This document shows, in pieces, positions 35,585-47,700 of a stretch of DNA of 64,000 nt. The stretch's first letter is position 1; the number at the start of each line of letters is the position of its first letter. Both the position numbers and the translations under genes were made by a program. The DNA comes from Nyssa sinensis (taxonomy: Eukaryota > Streptophyta > Magnoliopsida > Cornales > Nyssaceae), in assembly GCA_008638375.1 (NCBI GenBank), contig CM018038.1:14344515-14408514 (forward strand), written 5' to 3'. A model generated the notes under the pieces. That model made no database searches, was not told where the DNA came from, and was given only the letters and a program-made list of their open reading frames with translations.

Positions 35585-37499
35585 TGATAAACATTTAAAC
35601 ATTATTTCAGTAACAAGAGTGGAAGCAGAAGTAGACTAGGTCGAGTTCTAGCCCGCCCCAAACTTTAGGAAATATTATTTTTATAGATATAAAATTTTGA
35701 CATTTTTCAAATTAATTTATCCAACAACTTTGACGCAACTTAATTTTTACCCATTATTCTTTTCATTTTTCAATCAAAATTTTAACCCATTCTTAGAAAT
35801 TTTGGTCCTAAAAAAAAAAATAAATACCGGTTAAATTCAAAAAGTGGAGAAAATATTTCCGGAATGAATTCCTCTCGTTCTGCATAATTGACAGAATATA
35901 AGTTGTGAACATGTTAAAATACATCAGCAAAAGAGAAAATTCTCGAGGAGAAAGTTAAAAATGTATTGTTGATCAAAATCTGATTAGCCCTTTCGCTTAA
36001 TGTCCAGTTAATAATAAAACAAAAAAGATTACCGAAATGATAATATTAAATTTGACTAAAGAACAACTAATATAGAGTCTTAAAATTGATTTAAAACAAA
36101 CAAAATCAAATTTTCAAATTAAAGTCGTAATTAAAATTTTTTTTTACTAAAATATTAAAAATATAATTTTGAAGGCCTGAATAATGAAATTAGGCTGAAA
36201 AAACAATTTGGACCTAAAATTACTGGCTTGGCTTGAATTCTATTTTATATCAGTTCTTTTTTTTTTTTTATATATGAAACTGATGGAGGCATTACAATCA
36301 ATTTAATAGCCCAATTGCAATCTTACATGGTAATATAAGAACACACAATATAACAAGAACAAGAACCTCCCAAATAGAAATGTAAAACAAGTCAAACTAT
36401 TCGAGTTCGGCTTGGTTAGAGGTGTTCGTTTGAGATCGGCTTGTAAGATTAATAAGTCAATCTTGAACATATTTTGAGACTCGTAAATTTATTGAGTTTG
36501 GCTCAAGCTCAACTCGTTAAGCTAAAAGTAGTCCAATACTATATAAAAATTCAAACTACTCGAGTTTGTCTTACGATCGGCTCGATTAAAGGCTTGTTCA
36601 AGATTGGTTGAAAATATTAACAAGTTGAACTTGAACGTAATTTGAAACTCATTTATTTTAGCGAACCAAACTTGAACAATCTATTGCTCGACTCGTTTAT
36701 AACTTTACTTTCAAATATGAGTCCTAGATAAACAAATTAGCCCGACGCATGATTGGATAGAAATAATTCTCACCTTTTACCTAATGAGAATAGTAAAACT
36801 TAAACTCATAACATTTCCCTAATAAAAAGGATATGGTGGCCAACTAACTAGGCTAACCCCTATTGGTTGTTTTACATGAATTCCAAGGTCTTTTACTGTG
36901 ATCACAGATAGTCATGTTTTTTTCATGAATAAGATATGTTCGTTTATTGACTTGGGGAATGGATCAAATAAATTAATCTTTATGACATTGCGGAGTTGGT
37001 ATTTGGTAAAAAAGAAAAGGGCTTACTAATAGTGTCTAGAGGAAATATTGACTTATAACATGAATAAAATAATGGTAAGAGAGTGGTGAGATTACTAATC
37101 TTATTACTATTAGTGAAAAAGATAACTAATCCACATTTATCCAATCTATGAAACAAACATATATAGTAATAGGATTAGTCATCTCAACCCTCCCCTCCCA
37201 TTATTTTATTTAGGTTATGGGTAATTCTTTTATTCCGGTAGTATTAACAAATCTCTTTATTTTTTTCCAAACACTAATTGTATAAAATTATAGAGACTAA
37301 TTTATCAAATTTACTCCCCAAGACAAGACAGTAAACAAACATAACCTAGACATGAAATTTGAAAAATAGGGTTTCAGGCAGTTTTGACTGGCCCAATCAA
37401 CTTTCAAATGTAGGAACGACTGAATTTGAATGGGCCCGATTATTTATGCTAGGGGCTGCCGGAGTTCAAGTCACAACTGGAAAGCCATACGGAATAGAA

Positions 37500-37664
37500 C
37501 AGGCCCAAAAAGGGCTGAGAATCCAACTGGATGCCAACTAGGGCTCTCTGGTCCAAACAAACTTTGATCTATGAATAAATAACACGGACTACAACAGGCC
37601 CAAAAAGGGTTGAGAATCCAACTGGATGCTAACTAGGGCTCTCTGGTCCAAACAAACTTGATAT
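37500..37664 (+). repeat. direct duplication of a 65-bp segment
   Basis: CAGGCCCAAAAAGGG, GAGAATCCAACTGGATGC and CTAGGGCTCTCTGGTCC occur in the same order at about 37500-37563 and 37598-37660, with few changes. The pair is separated by about 35 bp. Confidence 0.8.
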
Positions 37665-38258
37665 ACTTTCTTAAAATTTTTTATAATGACACTATTTTTT
37701 AAAAATTACATTAATTTCTTAATTTTTAGTGAAAAATTATAAATACTTTTTTCAATTATTTTTTTTAAACAACGAAATTATCTATTTTATGTGTGTTTTT
37801 TTTTAAATTTGACCAATTGTTTCTATTTTTTAAAATATTTTAATCAATATTTATTTGTTAATAAAAGAAACATAACAAAATTGGTCAAAGATGAAAACAT
37901 GTAAACAAAAATGAAAAAACAGTTTTATTATTTAAAAAAAAGAAAAAAACTAGAGAAAACTAATTATAAAAATAGATCAATATAATTATAAGAATTTTTA
38001 AGAATAAGTTAGTGTAATTTACTAGTTGTGGTCAGCCATGATAGCTAAATTTTTTGCCTACAATGGAAAGAGCTCTAATACTTTTACGAGTAATTATTGG
38101 ATGAATAAATTTATGTATTTAATTTATAAATCAAACTAATTATAATTTGTTAATTAGATAAAAATATTTATTCTTATATCATTTAGACTAAGTATTATCT
38201 AGTAGTCTTTAAGACTATGGTCTCAATGATTAAATTAAAAATGACATATATAATAATG

Positions 38259-38297
<39 letters not shown>
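38259..38297. repeat. (TA)n microsatellite
   Basis: An alternating TA tract of about 38 bp, some 490 bp upstream of the FIP1-like start codon. Confidence 0.9.
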
Positions 38298-38300
<3 letters not shown>

Positions 38301-38785
38301 TATCATCTCATCATTAAAAAGTTATTTAATGAACCCAATTTGAGACCATTAAATAAAATTTTCTTAAAATTAAACTATTTATTCACATGATGAATAATAA
38401 TTAAACAGGTCCATAAAGTCTTCTAGAATAAAAAACAAATAAAAAATAACCCATCGAGTGATCATTTTTGTTACTTCGTAGGAATAAAAAAATTGAAAAG
38501 ATATTTTGAAATAAATTGGAAAATTGTCTTATGCTTGTGTTGTTGACACGTTGTCGTTCATAATTTCATCACCCAACGGTTACAAATTGGCAATTCAACG
38601 TCTCAATATGGAATGAATTCTCCCCCGGTCCCAACCGACCCGTATCACGACTGCTCATTTTAAACTTCAATTCAAAAAGATTCAAATTCATCCACAACAA
38701 GCAACGAAGAACAATCTGGAATTCTCGATACTATCGTATCCTCCCTCTTTAGAGTTTTTGTTTTTCTCTCACAGACGAAGAAAAG

Positions 38786-41700
38786 ATGAATCAGAACCCA
38801 AACCAACACGATCAAGCCCAATTAAACAAGCCAGAGTCCGATCATCACCCTCACCACCAGCCTTCTAACTCCGGCTACGCTCCGTACCCGAAGCTCGATC
38901 CCAACGACGTTACTCCCCCGACCGAGAATTGGACCAGCGTCCCCGTCGACTCTCATCCCCCTCCGCCGCAGCCGCAGCCTGAACATCCACCGATCAATCC
39001 GATGGCCTCGGTGCCGGACGCCCCTGCTCCTATCACCGGAAACACCGCTTCCACCATGCCCCCCGAGTCCAACCCTTACGTGTCTCCGTCCCCGGCGCCG
39101 GCGTCTTCTGTGAAGAGTGAGTGCCAATGGAGTTCAATTTATGTGTTTGTTCACTGCTCTGATTGATTTGGTGTTGCAGTTTGCTTTTTAGGGTTTCAAT
39201 AGAAGAGCAATTCTTGAGGTTTGTGATTACCGGAAGATTTGACTTATTGGTTTTTTTTTTCCTTTTTGATTAGATAAGATGGATACAGTGAAGGATGTGC
39301 TTGGCAAATGGGGAAAGAAGGCTGCAGAGGCGACGAAGAAAGCTGAGGATCTTGCTGGGAATATGTGGCAACACTGTTAAGTCTCTAATTCATTATTTTG
39401 TTTATTGACCTATTAGATTTCTTAGTGCATCTGATTTTGCCTCTGTATTGTTCCGTGCATCTCTTGGAAGAAGAAGGAATAAATGGGATATATTTGGTTC
39501 TTAAGAGAATAATTTTGTGCTAGAATTATATCCTTGCTCTCGCATCTAATGCTTTTAGCTTACATATAATTCGTCCCTAGTTAGAATGTGTCACCATTGT
39601 TTACTGTTCTGTACTGATTATTGGTCACTCATTCAATGCTTTATAACTTGGGGAAAAAATAATTTTTTCCCGAGTCAAGCATTTTTGAATCTTATGAACT
39701 TAACCTGAGCAGTTTTGAACTTATTGCATCTTCAAGATGCGATTTTGAAACCAATTTTTTAACATAATCGCATCTTGAAGATGCGATTTCAAAAAATGCA
39801 TGGGTCCGAGCAATATGTTTTAAAGTACTTGGGTCAGGTATATAAAATTCAAAACAACGTGCCTCGGGTAAAAAATTTGGGAAAAAATGCAGAAAATGAT
39901 GTACATAGATGCTTAAGCTTAAAAAGAAAATCATGGAGTGGTTCAATTAGATCTTATTTTCAGATGATGATGAGTCATGATTATGCTTGGACACTGCTCA
40001 GTTAAATGCAGAGATCAATAATGTTTTTTGGGGGTGTAAGGGTTCGATTTGATTGTTTTTTTATTATTAGTTGAGTGTTGAGTCTTGTGACCAAATTGTC
40101 CAGTGGAGGAGTTGAAACTAATTTGAGATTGCAAAATACTAATAGGTTCGTCAAGCTATTGATTGCATCTGTCAGCCCCACTACTTTGATAAAGTGCTCA
40201 TATATCTTAGGTTTTGTTTTTTTAAGATATGGTCAATTTTCAAAATACAGTTTAATATTAACCCTTTACTTGATTATTATTTACAATTATACCTTTTTTC
40301 CTACACCAATACAAAGATGCATCCCCATCACACATGTCCAAGGTTCGTTGGTTCTGAGTTGAAGTCTCCAAGTGTTAGCCTAGTGATGAAAATTTTCAAA
40401 TTTTATTTTAAAATTCTGGACATATGGCTGGGAGTGTCCAATAAGTGCTGGCATTCAACATGTGGCCTGCATAGAAACAACTCTTTCTTAAATGTGATGA
40501 TGTAGGAGTGCTGACACTTTCGTCCCCTAACTAGCACTAGTTGACATTACATTTCTACTTTTTTCGTCTGAGTCTCTCAATCCTCAAACGTGGACTTCCC
40601 CTGTATTTTTCTTTCTTTTTTCTTTTGTTTTATTATTATTTTTTGGACAAGCACTACACACACTAATGTGTCAACCAGGATTGGAACCCTGCACCTCCCT
40701 TTTGGGGGGTGTAGGATATATCACTCAAACTAATAGCTGGCGGATAAACTTTGTTTTCAATTGTCCGTGTAAGGAATTTTTTCAAAGATAGACCTTTTAT
40801 GCGTAGAGTTGTTGTGATGAGTTGCTATTTTCATACACTTTTTCTCTTGCTCTATATCTGTTTATTCTTGACTGCATAGAATTTCAGAAAAATTTATGAC
40901 TGGGGTTTCTGTTTTATCTAAGTCTCCCCCCTCCCCTTTTTTATTTTATTTTATTGTTTTATTAAAGTTCAAGCCATATTATTAGGTCATGTATTTGGTT
41001 TCTCTGTGCATTCAAGAGTTCAGATTTCTACCACTGGGTTCATTATTTCCTTTTTCTGATTCATGTGAACATGATAGCCTCTAGGTTCTTTTCATTTCTT
41101 TTCTTTTTTTGGGTGAGTGTTTATGTTGTTCTTTGGTCTGGTCTTTTTTCATCTCTCCTGTTGTAGTACTGCTAATAGTAATAACTTGCAAAATATAAAA
41201 TAGATTTAGTTTCATTCCCAGTCATTGTCAAGATTTGTTATGACATAAGAAGGGTATTAACCCTTTCTTGAATCAGTGAAAACGGGCCCCAGTTTTACTG
41301 ATGCTGCAGTTGGAAGAATTGCTCAGGGAACAAAAGTTCTTGCAGAAGGTGGCTATGAGAAGATATTTCGACAAACATTTGAAACTGTCACTGAGGAGCA
41401 ACTTTTAAAGTCATATGCTTGTTACTTGTCCACATCTGCTGGTCCAGTCATGGGAGTCTTATACTTGTCAACTGCAAAGCTAGCTTTTTGTAGTGACAAT
41501 CCTCTCTCATACAAAGTGGGTGACCAGACTCAATGGAGTTATTACAAGGTACACTGGTTTTTATTGCATTGTCATCATTGATCTCAATAGGTTATTTGTA
41601 ATTCTTGCTGTTACTAGAAATGTATTAGATACTTGAATATTGCCATCATTAGCATTGTCACCTGACAAGATTCTATTTTAATTATGTTTTGTTCTGATTA

Positions 41701-44700
41701 TTGCACTTTAATTGAGCTTGACACTATGAAATAAACCTGGACGACCAAAGTTTCTACTGGCCGCCAACATGGCACAATCACCATTTCATCTGTCTTGGAG
41801 CTGGGTATACATAGCATAATGCTTGACAATGGCTGACAGCTCTCAGTGACAAGTTTTACACAGTTTGAACGTTTCCTATAATACTTGTTATTACCTCTTG
41901 TGTTTGTTTGTCCTCAACGTTTCTTATAATATGGTACTGCTTCGTCTCTAAATATGGTACTCATTCGTTCTATAGAATAGTACCAATTTGGTGTAAACAG
42001 GTACCACTTTGCTTGAAATAGTACCACCCATGTCTGTACAATACTTATTCTTGCATTTTCCCACTAATGTGGTAATAATTTGTGTGTAAATCTGGTACTC
42101 ACTGTGTCTATTACCTCTTTGCTTGAAATAGTACCACATTAGACTATAACAGTACTTGTGTAACATGGTACCACATGAATATAAAAACGGTAAGCTAGGG
42201 GACACTATGAAATAAACCTGGTTAATTAAAGTTTATGCTGGCCCCATTTCATCTGGCTTGGAACTGGGTATACATAGCAAAATGCTTGACAATGGCTCAC
42301 AACTCCCGGCAATTAGTTCTGCACAGTTCGAACGTTTCTTATAATACTTATTATTACCTCTTGTGTTTGTCCTCAACGTTTCTTATAATGTGGTACTACT
42401 TTGTCTCTAAATATAGTACTCACTCGCTCTATGGAATGGTACCAATTGGGTGTAAAAAGGTACCACTTTGCTTAAAATAGTACCACCCACGTCTGTACAG
42501 TACTTATTCTTGCACTTTCACACTGTGTGGTAATAATTTGTGTGTAAATGTGGAACTCTCTGTGTCTATTACCACTTTGCCTGAAATAGTACAACATTAG
42601 ACTATAACATTACTTGTGTAACATGGTACCACGAGTATAAAAATGGTAAGTGAGGGGAGTGTAGATGTGGAGTGTCTATCTCTTTTGTTGGTCCTCAATG
42701 TAAAATAGTACCTCTTTACTGTAAGTTAGGGCCATTTATGTAATGTTTGATTATTATTGGCATACAGTTCGAACGTTTCTTATAATACTTGTTATTACCT
42801 CTTTTGTTTGTCCTCAATGTTTCTTATAACGTGGTACTACATTGTGTCTCACTCATCCTATAAAATGATACCAATTGAGTGTACAAGGGTACCACTTTCT
42901 TTGAAATAGTACCACCCACGTCTGTACAGTACTTATTCTTGCACTTTCACACTAACGTGGTACTAATATGTGTGTAAATGTGGTACTCAATGTGCCTATT
43001 ACCACTTTCTCTGAAATAGTATCACATTAGACTATAACAGTACTTGTGTAACATGGTACCACATGAGTATAAAAAGGGTAAGTGAGGGGAGTGTAGATGT
43101 GAATAAGGGTCAAAATTTTGTTTCGTAGTGTTATTTTGGTCACCTAGAAAATAGAAACATTTCAGAAACGTTTCGAAGACGTTTCGGAAATATAGTGGAA
43201 ACGATGAAAAAAAGTAAAATGTATAAAAACACTTGGAAACATAAACTAAAATATATGAATGTGTGAAGATAAATATTATAATTAATTGATAATGTTTTAG
43301 GGTACATGTCCATTCACACAAGAAGATATTAAGGTGAAATTAAAAAAAAAAAATGTAAAGTAAATTAGTCATTAATACTAAATAACTCTTTACTTATTAA
43401 AAACTAGTATAAAAGATTTAGAACTAAATTGTTTATGTAATATGAATTTGTTATATATTTGCTATAAAATATGTAAAATTATTATAAATCATAAAATAAT
43501 AAATATCTATTGTGTAATATCCACGGATCAGACAATTTGACATAAGTTACATATAATATAATAAATAAAAATATAGTAATTTAAATCTATTATAATTAGT
43601 AATTAAGTATTAAAATAAATTATTTATCTACATTTTATTTCCATTACTTTTACTTTTCATTTTCTATTATTTTTTAGAAAAAATAGAAATATCTTCTTAT
43701 AATTTTGGGTTTTAATATTTCAATCTCCTCCATTTAAAAAACAAATTGATATTATCTTTTACCAACTTCTAGAATTATTGTTAATATCAAAGAAATGTTT
43801 CCACTATTTTGGTATGTTTTCACTAGTTTCGGTATGTTTCTACGGAAACAAATTTGTTTCCATGGAAATATGTGAATTTTGGTATTCCACTAGTATTTCG
43901 TTTCGATTCACTAGGAAACAGAAACGTTTCGGCCTTTTCGATAAAAACGAAACGAAATATTGATCCCTGGATGTGAAGTGTCCACCTCTTCTGTCTACCT
44001 CAATGTAAATGTAAGATGAATACATCCCTGTATAATAATATACCATTTGATTGCTGCTATTAATTGTTTATTGTTTTCATGTATGGAAATTAACAATATA
44101 TTTTCATATAAAAACAAGGACAAAAAGTAAAGAAGTCCAAACTAAAAATATATACATTCCTGTATAACAATATACCATTTGATTGCTGCTATTAATTGTT
44201 TATTGTTTTCATGTATGGAAATTAATAATATATTTTCATATAAAAACAAGGACAAGAAGTAAAGAAGTCCATACTAAAAATATAATTGAGAACAATGAGA
44301 AGGTAATTTTTTGATAGTCTGTTAATTCATGACTATAATTTTGACTAAAGTTTTCATGTATGGTACCACATGAGTATAAAAAGGGTAAGTGAGGGGAGTG
44401 TAGATGTGAAGTGTCTACCTCTTCGGTCTACCTCAATGTAAATGTAAGATGAATACATCCTTGTATAATAATATACTATTTGATTGCTGCTATTAATTAT
44501 TTATTGTTTTCATGTATGGAAATTAACACTATGTTTTCATATAAAAACAAGGACATGAAGTAAAGAAGTCCAAACTAAAAATATATACATTCCTGTATAA
44601 CAATATACCATTTGATTGCTGCTATTAATTGTTTATTGTTTTCATGTATGGAAATTAATAATATATTTTCATATAAAAACAAGGACAAGAAGTAAAGAAG

Positions 44701-47700
44701 TCCATACTAAAAATATAATTGAGAACAATGAGAAGGTAATTTTTTGATAGTTTGTTATTGATTCATGAATATAATTTTGACTAAAGTCTCAAACACTAAG
44801 ATATTTGTTTCCAATAAGGTTGACAATGCAAATGATATTATTGAAGTTGGGAGGGGGGTTGAAGCTAAAGACAAGGGTTGTCCTTGTGAATTACTCGATA
44901 CGAAAAGGAATTGAGTGAATTGAAGTATCGGTTCGAAGAGGAAACAACGGAAATGAAGGCTTTGTCTGAACACTTAAAAGATGATATTAAAAATTTGAGG
45001 GATAAAGTAGATGTAGGTCAAAATTCAATCGGGGATAAAGTAGACAGATATAGTCCTGGTCAAATTTTGACCTACATCTACGCCCTCAAATTTTTAACAT
45101 CATCTTCTAAGTGTTTGGACAAAGCCTTCATTTCTCTTGGTTCCTCTTCGAACCGATACTTCAATTCACTCAATTCCTTTTCGTATTGAGTAATTCACAA
45201 GGACAACCCTTGCAGTCATGTTCTTTAGCTTCAAACCCCTCCCAACTTCAATAGTATCATTTGCATTGTCAACCTTATTGGAAACAAATATCTTATTGTT
45301 TGAAACTTTAGTCAAAATTATAGTAATGAATTAACAGACTATCAAAAATTTACCTTCTCATTGTTCTCAATTATATTTTTAGTATGGACTTCTTTACTTC
45401 CTGTCCTTGTTGCATTTCCATACATGAAAACAATAAAAAATCAAATGTTATATTGTTATACAGTGATGCATGTATCTTACATTTAGTGTCTCTAGAACAA
45501 CACTGACTTTCTTCTGAGCATATTCGGCTAAAGTTGCTTCCTCTAACTGCCAGTATTTGACCTTTTCATTTTCAGGAAGAACACTCCACAATTTAGCTGT
45601 GCGCCCTTCTTTACCTATGTATAATTCAAATTGAATGCATAAATATTTATTGAAAATAACAAAGATGTCTATTTCAAAGTCAAAATTTCTCACCTTGTTG
45701 TCTACTTTCTTATTTGAACTCTTGTCCCTCATTTCCTTGCATCTCGTTAGAGGTGTCAATCGTGTCGTGTCGTATTCGTGTCATGTCAAGGTAAGAGTAT
45801 TATACTATATGGGTTGACCCGAACACGACACGATTAATTAATTGTGTCAACTTGCTCAACCCTAACACGACCTGTATAATACACGGGTGACACGACACGA
45901 CCCGTATAACCCGTTTATTAAACAGGTCATGTTAAAGCACGAATAACACGACACGGGTAACACGACTCATTTAAATTGTATAACCTGTTTTCATAATAAA
46001 ATTACTAGATAAAATCTAATTCATTCATTTTTAACACATTATAGTAATAATAGTCATTTTTAACTGAGAGTAGGTTTTAAAATCTAAAATTCATTAGAGT
46101 TTTTGTTTGGATGTAATTTACAAAACTAACCTTACTTATATGGGTGATAAATGGGTCAGACGGGTTAGGCGAGTTTGTATTAAACGGGTTTGATACAAAT
46201 AATTAAATGGGTTACTTTTTCGATTATAACCCAAACACGACACGTTTACTAACCGGGTTAAACGGGTTGACCCGTTTATGACCCAAACCCATATAAGCTC
46301 GACCCGAACCCGCTAACTACGTGTCGGGTTCGAGTCGTGTTATCGTGTCGTATAAAAAATTGACACCCCTACATCTCGTGACTACAAAATCATGAATTAC
46401 ACATTTGATTAATTTATAAAAGAAAGGAAATTAGTGATATAAAATTATTTTACCATACTTACTAAAAAAATAGAAATTTTTACCTCCTTTACCAATTAAA
46501 TAACTGTTGATCTTTAGCAATTATGAAAGGCCCGAAGTGTATCTAGATGAATAAGAATTGACCGAGGGGGGGGGGGAGGGTGAATAGGTCAGGTGACAAA
46601 TTAAAATATTCTTTGCTAAATATTATCAACCAACAATGATTAAGATTTTCACTTGAGTTAAGTGAGATTCAGGTTCCAATGTGTGCAATCTAAAATCTGT
46701 GAATGCAAGTATTAAAGTAATAAAACAATAATAAAAATAAAAATGAACACCCTGATTTTTGTTAACGAGGAAATTGTCACAGATCACTGTTTTTTTGGAA
46801 AATCTCGGGGTGCTGACCCAGATGCACTCAATCCACCACAAAAGCTTTGGTGATTACAGACACTGTAGACACAACGACTTAGTCCCTCAAGCCTTATTCT
46901 TGCACTGAATCTTCTCAAATTCGAATCCATAAGTGCTCTTCAAGTAGACGTCCGCTTTGAATCCACGAACGGATAATCTTAATTACAACTGTGAATCTCC
47001 ATGCAACCTCAAACTCTACCGATTGCACACAACTTAAAATTCACAAGCTTGTACTCCAATGATTATGAATAATGAATGATAAGATTTTTGAATCAATAGG
47101 TCATGGATGCATGTTAAGATGAAATTGCCTGATGAAAACCTTTTGGAACTAGAAGAATAAACAATATTGTAGTAGCCAAAAGAAAGAAATTTCTTGCTAG
47201 AGACTATTTATAGTCCTTGGTTAAAATCCTTGAAAAAGTTGGAAACAGTTTGCACAAAATTTCGATGGTCGTTCAAACGACCTTAGTCGTTCGAACGAGC
47301 TCCTTTTAAAATATGAGTAAGGAACCTACTGGTCTTGTCGTTTGAACAAGGTATCGAACGAGAGCCCACGAGCTAAGATTGGTATAGTTATGGTTTGATC
47401 GTTAGAATGACCATGCCCAAAATATCCCACAACCAACCTTAACTCGTGTGCTTTGTCTCGGTCATTGGAATGAAGCCAAGGCTTGTTCGAACGAGGCAAA
47501 CAAAATTTTCATTCAAACTTAAAAACACATTTTAACACATATTAAAATACTTTTATATGCATGATGTGTGAGGGTGAATCCATGGTCTATTAAATCCAAG
47601 TAATTGTATCTTGTCTACCATTGCAACCATCTTTGGTGTGAAGAATCTTCATGTCGCTTGAAATACCGAGATGATCACAAGGCTTAAGGATCAAGACTTG

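Larger units (their letters stand above)
29421..38785. other. intergenic region between divergent genes, no gene seen
   Basis: About 9.4 kb of AT-rich sequence between the AFB gene (leftward) and the FIP1-like gene (rightward). It holds a decayed hAT-like MITE at 30613-31111 and an inverted-repeat MITE at 35365-35584. A duplicated segment lies near 37500-37663 and a long (TA)n at 38259-38297. Near 31.6-32.0 and 36.4-36.7 kb, CTCGAG/GAGCTCAA-rich decayed repeat sequence is visible. No frame resembles a protein family. Confidence 0.6.

Noticed and set aside
38822..39127. 101-aa Arg/Gly-rich minus-strand frame
   Set aside because: Antisense shadow of the Pro-rich first exon of the FIP1-like gene.
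41722..44760. CRISPR-like or satellite array
   Set aside because: Repeats are long, nested and of variable length in a plant intron; they fit transposon ends and tandem duplication, and this is a eukaryotic genome.
45784..46330. Regulatory cluster of CGTGTCGTGT / ACACGACACG boxes
   Set aside because: These words are the normal interior of the hAT MITE family present here, so they are explained by the element.
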